A stretch of 64,000 nucleotides of DNA, from NCBI GenBank assembly GCA_002900995.3, contig CM035308.1:744001-808000 (forward strand), read 5' to 3'. Below the pieces are notes generated by a model. That model worked only from the letters and a program-made list of their open reading frames with translations, searched no databases and was not told where the DNA came from. Each line of letters opens with the position of its first letter. Within the stretch, counting starts at the first letter, position 1. This stretch comes from Ganoderma boninense. Lineage: Eukaryota > Basidiomycota > Agaricomycetes > Polyporales > Polyporaceae. Shown piece by piece: positions 56,093 through 64,000 of this stretch. The position numbers and the translations under genes were made by a program.

Positions 56093-57820
56093 ATGATTTT
56101 CGCGGCTGATACCCCCTCGGGTCCATCTCCGTTCCTTACCTTGGCACATTGTCCTTGCCAGCCACCGATGCTGAGCTACTCAAGAACCTACAACCGCATG
56201 AGGTTCACAGCTGGACACCCCCCAGAATCGAAGCATGTGAAGAATATCTACGAACCTTGCGTTCGGTCCATAACGCGGCCGCACCGATCCACGCCACCCT
56301 CCCTGTCGAAGTCATCAGTCGCATTTTCCTCAGCATCAAGCTCGACAGCATTCAAGACATTGTTGTCATGCATGTCTGCAGAACGTGGCGCATTATTCTC
56401 CTCAGCATCCCCGAATTCTTCGCAATCCTTCTCGGAGTTGTGAAGAAGGTTGGAAAGCGTCGTAAAGACGACAGCGGACTTGTTCGTATGCTCCTTGAGT
56501 CTTCTGGCACCCGCAAGCTGACATTGCATGAGCCGAACTTGGACGACCTCGCCCGGAGTCCTCAGGGACTCCTTGTTCCTCATTTGAATCGTATCAGGTC
56601 GCTTGCTATGCATTTGGAAGTCCCGGACTTCATCGAGCTTCATCGATTTCTCAAGGGAGGCAACATGCCAGAGCTGGAAGACCTTACAGTTTTGTCAAAT
56701 GCTCAGAACAGGAAAGCACGGGAAGAGGAACTGCCGCATTTGGTTCCATGGACAAAGGACGACCTTCCTTCTCTTCGCCGCCTGTATCTGACCAGTGTAC
56801 TGTTTACCCAAGCCTCTGCACATCCCCCTCTGGTATCCCTCACTCTCAGGCATGCGGCGACAGACGACACCGGCCAGTTCTACATCCCCCGCATCATATA
56901 CCCGCTCTTATTCGCGAACGCACTCAGTCAATGCTCCCGCCTTCGCGTTCTTTGCCTTGTGAACGCACTTCCCACCCAACTCACAGGCTGGGCCGCCGTC
57001 GATCGCGCCTCCGGCGTTCTCCACTTCCCCGAACTGTGCAAGCTGCGCATCTTCGAGACTCGCAAAGGATCGATCTCGAAATTCCTCGACCACATCACGT
57101 TCCCTCCCACCGCTTCCTTGAATCTCGGGAGCAACGACAGTTTGTTCAGCGCCCTGTGACCCATCCAATATCGAGAACTCCTGCGCGAATCAATGACCGG
57201 GCTCTCCTTCATCCCGCCGAACCCTCACGAAATGTCCACATTACGAATCTTGAAGGGGGAGCAAGTAGCTCTGGATATTCGAGTACGCGTCTCCCAGTTT
57301 GAGGAGCTCCTGCCCTACCTATCGACGCTCGTCGACGATATAACCACCCTCGTCCCCTCGAACATCACCGACGTTGGAGTGTTTTGTCAAGGTCTTCGTC
57401 ATCCTTAGCAAGCTGCTCAACAGCTTCCCCCAAGTCAAGCGCCTCACGTTTACGCTGCCACCCAATGCCCGGGATAGTCTAGACAACCTCCGACTCGAGG
57501 GTTCCGTCCTAAATTCGGACGTCATCAGCCGCCTACTCACTGTGCGATCCGGCTCGGGCTCCGAATGGGAACCTTTCGTTTGCCCGAAGCTTGAAACCAT
57601 CATCGTCAAAGGGATAATCCCGTGCACGGCCACTTTCGCGGCAGGTCTCCACGCTGCTCTGCAGACACGTGCGCAAGCACGACTGAAGGCCCTGGAGGTC
57701 CTCTGGATACGGGAGCTCATGCAGGGCAACCCTGTCTACGAGACGCTGGAAGCGAGAAAGACGATCCTAGAGGACGCTCTGGCCGAGTTTGTTGACCAAG
57801 TATCCGTCGATGAGCGCTAG
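56093..57820 (+). CDS. F-box protein (one in-frame stop, one frame shift)
   Basis: F-box protein of the large Agaricomycete type, a likely substrate adaptor of SCF ubiquitin ligases. The F-box is IHATLPVEVISRIFLSI ... HVCRTWRIILLSIPEFF. Leucine-rich, LRR-like segments follow for about 400 residues (SLRRLYLTSVLF, PPLVSLTLRHA, CSRLRVLCLVNALP, FPELCKLRIFE, VKRLTFTLPP). In-frame TGA 57157-57159 interrupts a frame that continues with good sequence on the same phase (PIQYRELLRESMTGLSFIPP). Further on, at GG 57375-57376, one base too many shifts the frame before FVKVFVILSKLLNSFPQ. The 5' end is uncertain: ATG 56093 would need a one-base change in the C-run near 56110, while the frame from 56149 has no early ATG. 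It could be a decaying family copy, unlike the essential genes with similar breaks. Confidence 0.72.
57157..57159 (+). other. in-frame TGA inside F-box gene
   Basis: The TGA follows codons for NDSLFSAL. The same reading frame continues open for about 80 codons with protein-like sequence. A single C-to-T change of a CGA arginine codon would explain it. Confidence 0.7.
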
Positions 57821-58320
57821 CGGGGCCCTCGCGGAACAACCACTTCGGATCCCAATAGTAATGTGCATGCTGAATGCAAGTGTCCGAGGCAAAGCTAATG
57901 ATCAAATGTTTCTATTCCTCAACGGCCCAATTACATGTTGCATACGATGGATACAGAGTCAGAGTCGGAAAGAGGGGACGATTACTATGAACGGTCGCGA
58001 CAAGCGCACTAAACGACAGGCATTCATGAAGGAAGGTTAAATATAATGCGACCCCGCGGCCCCAAGGACAGTGAGAGCGGAGAGCGCAGGTGGGGTACAC
58101 GTACTAGACAACGACAGGGATAGTAAGCACGCTTGCGTGCGGTTCGTACTTAAAAAGAACGGAGGCGGCGACGCGGTAGCAATACACCAATGTACACGGC
58201 GTTCTAACAAACGCCAGGCAATACATACGTTTCTTTCCGCAAGAACGTGAGACAATACATATGGGCATAGGGTACGTTCAGGGGCCGTGGTATATGGCGA
58301 AGCGTAAGGGTTATCGTTAT
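57821..58320. other. intergenic between convergent genes
   Basis: 3' flanks of the F-box and RA-PH genes. No gene recognised. Confidence 0.45.
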
Positions 58321-61300
58321 CTAGCGTCGAGCGAGGAGAGATCCAGCCGGGGCTTCGAAGTTAAGGGGAGCGGCCATGTCGTTCTTGGGTGGGCCGACGT
58401 TGACGAGAGGCTGAGCAGGACGCCTGCGGGTTCCGGACCGTTGGAGCGCGCCAGCACCAGAATTGCTGGGAGCGGCGGAGCCGGCAGCAGCAGCGCTGGA
58501 TGCGCTGACGACGTTGCGTTCTTGGTAGAGAACGTAGGACTGCAGTCAAACGATCGATCGTTAACAACAAAGTCGTCAAGTATACTCAGCAAATGAACGT
58601 ACGCGAGCGAGGAGGATCTTCTCCAGCCAGTTCTTGCCCTCCGACTCCCCACACGAGAACACATGCACGTAATCGGCCGTGTCCTCGAAGTAGGTCAAGC
58701 TGTCGGTCGACTTGACGGAGAACACGTACGGCTTCGGCGCCTTGTGCACGCGCGTGACGTAGTACGCGTCGAAGTTGTTGAGCGAGCACAAGAACTGCGC
58801 GTCCTTGCCCGTGTCGCGCTTCGAGAGCCACAGACTGTGCTCGCGGAGCTCCATCCAGCGCTTCTGCCACTTGCCGCGCTTGTACTCCCACTGCACGTAG
58901 CCGCTGCACATCGGCGAGCTCGACGGCATGGCCCTGGGGCTGAGCAGCGGCGCAAGGAGCGTCTTCTTGATGACGAGCAGGTTGACCGTCTTGTCCGAGT
59001 TCCACGCCCCACACACGTCGTTGAGCATCTCGAAGGTCCGGATTGGACGCTCTGCCAAGAGCCAAGCCCCACAACCAAAATCATCATGCCGTCAGCCTGT
59101 CGAACCCCCTAATGAAAGTCTAAAGCCAACGCTGACGTACCCATGCCAAAGTCCTGCGAAACCTCCCACAGCATCCACCCGTCCCTGCCCTGCTCGAGCG
59201 CGCCCTGGCCGTCCACGATGCTCAGCACGTCTCCCGCGGTCGTCACGGACCCGATCTCCACCAGCACGAAGCGCTGCATGTTCCCGATGAACACCCGCTG
59301 CTGCCACATCTGTGCCTGCGCCCCCGACGTCTTGGCGGGCTGCGCGAACACCGACGCCGAGGCCGGCGGCGGGACCACCACTGTTGCCTGAGCCTGGGCC
59401 TGAGCGGCGGCCGCGCGGTTGCGCGAGGTCACGACGAACCCACTATTCTCCTGGCGCTCACGGCTCGGACGACGGGACGGCGCGCTCGTCGTCGACTTCC
59501 CGCGATCGAGCGCAGGCGCGTTGGCCGAGTACGGCGGGGGAGGCAAGGGTTCCTCGACCGCAGGGCGCCGCCGGCTCGTCGTGCCACTGCGTGACAATGA
59601 CGTGCCGCTGCGCGAGAGGGGGGCGCTCGGCGGTGTTTGAGCGGGGAGGGGAGGGGTCGTTTCCGGGTCTGCCGTGCGCGGGCGGCGGTGGAAGGACCGC
59701 GTCGGGCGGAGGGTCCTCGCACCTTCTTGCGCGGGCTGCGATCTCTGCGCCGAAGGGGCGAAAGACCCCAGGTCGCCGGCGATGGTGCGGCCGCGCGCTA
59801 GCGATGACGGATGTTGTTCGTTTCCATCGAAGGAGGGACGCTTCGATCGACCTGGCAGGGGGGATGCATTGGACGGGATGGGCGGGACAGAGGGCGGTGT
59901 GCCGCCAGGGGGAGACGTCTGAAGACTCAGCAGCTTGTTGGTCAAGTCTCCGGCGGAGAACGGGCTGTTGATGTTGCTTGGGAGAGTTCTCGTGCGTGGG
60001 CGGCCAACCGGTCTTGACGGGGAGGACTGTTGCGAAGGTATCGTAGGATAGTGCTGCTGCTCTTCATGCTGTTGCTGCTGCTGTTGCTGGAGGAGAGCCC
60101 GCTGAGCTCGCGCACGCCGCTCAGCTCGTTTCTGGTCGAGCTCGTCGCGTACCTGGCGGCGGATCGTCCGTTGCGCCTTCAACGCCCCGGGAATCTGTTG
60201 CGCGAGGGGCACATCATCGTCAGTCGTGTCGTCCTTCGGGGGCGAAGAGGTCGGAGGCATTCCGGGTCGAGTGGTGTCGTGCCGCTGGCGCCTCTTATTA
60301 GCGGTCGGGCTTCCCTGGATACCATTCTCATCGTCCGATCCATAGTCGCTCTCCGACTCCTCCTCCGAATCCGAGAACATGGCGGAGGAGGATGCAGGGA
60401 GACGAGACGGCCGCCGCCTCCTGTCATCGTCGCTGTCGTCATCATCATCACCACCACCCGCGCCTCCACGATGTGTCCCCCTCCCGCTCCCACTCCACGA
60501 GGCGCCGTACCCGCCGCTAACGCCATTGGAAGAGCTTCCAGCGCGCGCTGTGCCGTGCTGTTGACTTGATCCGCCGGTCCCGCTCGGTCGCCGCGAGTAC
60601 GAGCTGTAATCGCCCCCAGGAGCGTCAGCGAGCCCGCCCTCTCCCGGACACCCGAACACGTCGTCCTCCCCGGACCCCAACCCAGAGAGGAAAGACGAAC
60701 GCACAGAGTTGTCCGGGGACGTGCGCGCGAGCGAGAACCGCTCGGTGACGTCCTCCGCGAGGTCTTCCAGGTCGTCCAGCACGTCCGTCATGCCTCCCCC
60801 ACTGCACGCGGACCCGCCGCACTCCGCAGAGCCGGAGCTCCGCCGGCGCGTCGACGGCCAGGGGATGCCATACCCGAGGAAACGGCGCTGCTGACCCGCC
60901 GTTGAAGGCGAGCCCAGCGGGTCCTGAAAGGACCCGATGTCGTACGAGTAGTACTCGCACTCGTCCTCGCCAAAGTCGTACTCGGACGACACCGTCGAAG
61001 AAGAGCGGGACCGCGACAAAATAGGCGACGACGAGACGCTGTTGTCCGTCGAGACGTCCTCGGATGAGGAACTCGGCAGCTCGGGGGGCGAGTGCGGCAG
61101 CGGAGGCATGCTCGGGACCGAGATCTGGCCATCTACTGAGCGCCAACGCGGGTGTGAGTGCGCGATGTCGCTGCGCTGGGACGCGGCGTGCGTCTGAGAG
61201 AAAACGTGCTTGATCGTTCCTGCGGACGAACCAGGCTCGAAGTCTCCAGGAGGAAAAAGAGATGCATCCGGTGCATGTTCGGAGGTGTTGTTGCCCAGTT

Positions 61301-62835
61301 GGGAGAGCGCGTCGGAATAATTGTAGTCCAAGCTGGCGAGGAGGTCGCTTGTGAGAACCTGGGTGTGGCGATGGTGTGCGAAGAGGTCCGAGTAGCCTGG
61401 GTGTCCTGAGTGATCAGCGGCAACGTGGACGCGGATATGGTCTTCTGTCGGGAGCGGTGGCAGGGGCGACTGAGCACGTTCCGGGGACAAGTGGAAATAT
61501 GGCTCCGTGGATGCTGATGAGCATGACCGGGGCGAGGATGGGCAGAGCGACGGAACAGTGGACTCGGTCGAGGTTCGCGAGGTACCAGAGCTGCCAGAAA
61601 CACTCGAGGTGTCGGACGGCGAGCGATGCAAGGCGGGCGACGGGGACTTGGGAGACTTGGGAGGCGGTGTCGGGGGCGTGTCTGGTTCGTGGGCCTCGTG
61701 GGCAGTGGCCGAATGCGGGCTCCCGGCGCTTTCCTGATCAAGCTCCAATGACAGGTCGTTCTGCGAAGAAGAGCAAGAAGGCGAGGACGAGGCGCCCTCT
61801 TCTGGAGGGTCTTCTTGCTCAGCGGCATCCGCAGCGTTCGAAGTGCTTCCATTCGGCGCTTCCGCCGGAGGCTCTTCTCCGGCGCCCGCACTTTCGCCGT
61901 CCCCGTCGCAAAACATCCGCGAATCCCTGATCACACTCAGCGTGGGACGCCTTATGTGCTCTCGTCGGCGCGACCCCAGCGACTGCGATCCAATGAAGCT
62001 TCGTGCGCTCGTCGGCGACGGCGGGTCGGGCGAAGATGGCCCAGGGTCTTCCCAAGGCTCCAGCGGTAAATGGGCGCCCGGCCGACCCCTCCGGACCTGC
62101 AAAATGTTGCGACCGTCAGCGCCTCCGCACATCTCGCGTGGTCCCCACGTTCGCAGCTCAAAAAGCTCTCGATAATCGCCGACTTACCTTCGGCACATGA
62201 ATTGGTGTCGTTGACGCAAGCGTGTTGAGGGAGGGTAGAGAAGGTCGCGGCGCGAATGCGGGCCGCGTATAGGCGGGGCGTACCTGAGGTGGGCCCGACG
62301 ACTTGGGTCTGCGCATAGGGCGCGGACGCGTCGCTGGTCCAGTGGGCGAGGGGGGTGGCGTGGATGGGGAGGGCCGGAATGAACGATGAGGGCGTTCTCC
62401 GCGCAAACTACGCGCTCTGCGCGTACCGTTCTCTTGCTCGAGTGCACTTTGAGACAGTGGCGAGAGCGGAGTCTCCAACGGTGCTAATGCATTGTCGCCA
62501 AAGATATCGTGCACCGGCGACGAGGCTCGTGAGGGGCGCAAGGGGCTAGGCACAAGATTCGCGAACGGGTCCTCGTCAAGAAGGTCCGGAGGAGGAGAGT
62601 TACGAGAGGGCGTGGAGGGCCTCGCCACAGACAAAGGGGATGGTGCACCAGAGTAGAAAGAGAGCCATTCGGCAGAAGTATCGGCGAGCGAAAGATTCGA
62701 TGTGCTCGCAGACGAGCCCGAGATGCTGGAGCGACCTGCTGTAGGGGAGGTGGGGAGGGCGGAGGTGGATGCGCTGGCCTGGGGCAAGAAGGAGGGGACG
62801 AGGATGGACGTCAAAGATCTTCGTTTCTTGGTCAT
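58321..62835 (-). CDS. RA-PH domain adaptor protein with polyglutamine tract
   Basis: Large protein of about 1,450 residues. Exon 1 (ATG 62835) codes MTKKRRSLTSILVPSF and a Ser/Pro-rich stretch. After an intron near 62105-62186 a 1,000-codon exon codes a long disordered region with many phosphorylatable Ser, acidic patches and a polyglutamine run (60051-60090). The C-terminal end is folded. It starts with a Ras-association domain (VFIGNMQRFVLVEIGSVTTAGDVL ... RTFEMLNDVCGAWNSDKTVNLLVI), split by an intron near 59050-59138. A pleckstrin-homology domain follows (SGYVQWEYKRGKWQKRWMELREHSLWLS ... YVFSVKSTDSLTYFEDTADYVHVFSC). The last exon codes an Ala/Ser tail and ends at TAG 58321. The RA-PH order is that of the animal Mig10/RIAM/lamellipodin adaptors, which link Ras-type GTPases to actin and polarity. 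A similar role here is inference. Confidence 0.85.
60051..60090 (-). repeat. CAG-type polyglutamine repeat
   Basis: CTG-rich on the plus strand, coding a run of glutamines broken by HEE in the RA-PH protein. Pure CTG stretches are short, so length variation is possible but modest. Confidence 0.85.
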
Positions 62836-63197
62836 GGCGTTCGGGAGCGAGGAGATGTCAAAGGCCGGGGAGGGAGGGGAGGTCCGGGAACGGCGGTGGT
62901 GAGGAGGATATGAGGTCTCGCGAGGGCCAAGCGGGGAGCGCAGGGATGGGGACTAAAGACAGGACGTGTGAGTGAGAGGACGAGGTTCGGTGGGTGAAGA
63001 CGGGCGGAACGCGTGGAGAAAATGATGAGACGCCGAGAAGCTGCGTGCAATGGCGGATAGCAGCGCGCGCGCCTGCTCGAGATCTGGTGTCCCGACTCGT
63101 GGAAAACACGAGGGCCCCTACCGTCACGGGCCACGGCGTTGATGGCGAAGGCAGGTACGGGCAAATCTAGAAGTGAAAGATAGGATAGAGTACTCAC
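62836..63197. other. possible downstream exons of the 63.5-kb gene or 5' leader of RA-PH gene
   Basis: Contains a candidate minus-strand exon coding LPVPAFAINAVARDG at about 63119-63168, flanked by an acceptor CTTCTAG and a donor GTAGGG. A pyrimidine-rich tract lies closer to the RA-PH start. I could not complete a gene model. Confidence 0.35.
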
Positions 63198-63539
63198 CCG
63201 CGACTCCTTATAGGCACCCGTCTCCAGGTCGAGAGTGGGGTCGTAAGGGAGGAATCCGAAGTGATTCCAGAGGATCTCATGCGCCTGGGTGTGGGCACAG
63301 TCAAGCTCTCGGCTTTCAGGGGATGGCGAGATGTCACAGTTGCCGGGAGGCGTGGCTGGGACGCGTGGGCCTGGCAAGAGGCCTGAATGGGCAACGGGAT
63401 TTGCGAGACGGAGGGCGTCGGGTTCGAACAATTTGTACGGGCGCGGTTCCGAAGAAGGATGGTCGTGGACTGAGAAGAGCTGTGTTTTGGAAGGTCGGTG
63501 CAGGGCAACCCCTGGACCTGGACCGTGGGGGAGCTCCAT
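63198..63539 (-). CDS. first exon of an unidentified gene
   Basis: An exon from ATG 63539 to a strong GTGAGT donor at 63197 codes 114 residues. The later half looks like folded protein (AHEILWNHFGFLPYDPTLDLETGAYKESR), and the first half is Pro/Ser-rich. It continues most plausibly into the small exon near 63119-63168. Whether it belongs to a separate gene or is an alternative 5' part of the RA-PH gene cannot be decided. I do not recognise the family. Confidence 0.45.
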
Positions 63540-64000
63540 ATGGCCTGCTTCTGCTGGTAACGTTGTGGGGCAGAGGATGGAGGGTGCCAGCTCGAATCAT
63601 CGATGACCTCGTCCTCGCCGTCCTAAATTGGCTCGGCAAATCAGGCAGGTCGTTCTCACACCTCATGCCGGCCCTCGTCAACGCAGCCGCATCGCACTCG
63701 CATCGCTCCCATCTCCGCCCACTTGCGCTCGTCGGACACCCTCGACAGCTCCTCGTTATTTACCCCGTCGCCCGTCGGACACAGCAGCCCCCACCACTGC
63801 CCCACCGTGCCCTCTGGTTTCCCCATGCATCATGTCAGCTTGCCAGAAGTGTCATTTCCACCCCAGATAACTCGATCCATCGGGCTCTTTTTCAAAACTG
63901 TTTGCGTCAGGGCCTGGAACACCCTCTCTCCCCATCAATATTTCATCACTTCTGCCGTTTCCCGGAGCCTTCGGAGGGACCCGATTGTTTTTTCCGAGAG
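63540..64000. other. gene-free end of window
   Basis: C-rich on the plus strand, with only composition-driven open frames. Presumably the upstream region of the minus-strand gene. No feature supported. Confidence 0.45.

Noticed and set aside
1..64000. CRISPR arrays, insertion sequences, prophage or integrated virus
   Set aside because: No regularly spaced repeats, transposase, integrase or viral replication genes were seen, and the gene structure is fungal throughout.

Overview
The window is nuclear DNA of a filamentous basidiomycete, most likely an Agaricomycete. Genes are dense, lie on both strands and are cut by many short (about 45-75 bp) GT-AG introns. Protein families point the same way: three multi-intron P450s of one fungal family, a Dicer, a secreted pepsin, a priA/CPL1-like protein, an F-box/LRR-type protein and a JEN-type carboxylate transporter. 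A polypore is possible but is only an inference. No bacterial, viral or CRISPR features were seen, and no intact transposon.

Layout. 1.6-3.8 kb: P450-1 (+). 4.4-6.1 kb: voltage-gated K+ channel (-). 6.7-11.6 kb: Dicer-like RNase III (+). 11.8-13.9 kb: URC1-type GTP cyclohydrolase II homologue (-). 14.8-15.7 kb: proline-rich tail-anchored candidate (-). 17.0-19.3 kb: JEN-type monocarboxylate permease (-). 21.3-25.5 kb: KRE33/NAT10 RNA cytidine acetyltransferase (-). 25.9-27.7 kb: chymotrypsin-fold (PA clan) protease-like protein (+) whose ATG is split by an intron. 28.2-30.1 kb: two hypothetical genes. 32.4-37.0 kb: P450-2 and P450-3 in tandem (-). 38.0-39.6 kb: PEX24/dysferlin-domain membrane protein (-). 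40.8-42.6 kb: aspartic protease (+). 43.1-45.5 kb: LYR protein and a small hypothetical protein (+). 45.8-46.2 kb: priA/CPL1-like gene (-). 47.0-47.4 kb: tRNA-Gly(GCC) (-) beside U2 snRNA (+). 47.8-48.5 kb: COX20 (+). 48.9-49.5 kb: Cdc25/Acr2-type rhodanese phosphatase (-). 50.3-51.4 kb: mitochondrial porin (+). 52.3-53.5 kb: SAM methyltransferase (+). 53.9-55.4 kb: 2OG-Fe(II) dioxygenase (-). 56.1-57.8 kb: F-box protein (+). 58.3-62.8 kb: RA-PH adaptor (-). 63.2-63.5 kb: first exon of an unidentified gene (-).

The most important cross-cutting observation concerns the quality of the reading frames. At least a dozen conserved genes, including the normally essential KRE33, need one or more single-base shifts to read through, and these usually sit at homopolymer runs (GGGG, CCCC, TTT, AAAAAA). 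That pattern fits uncorrected indel errors in a long-read assembly better than biological decay, so broken frames here should not be called pseudogenes without read support.

I did not find a convincing undescribed multi-gene system. Most neighbours look like an ordinary mixture of housekeeping and accessory genes. The P450 trio is the only local gene-family expansion.
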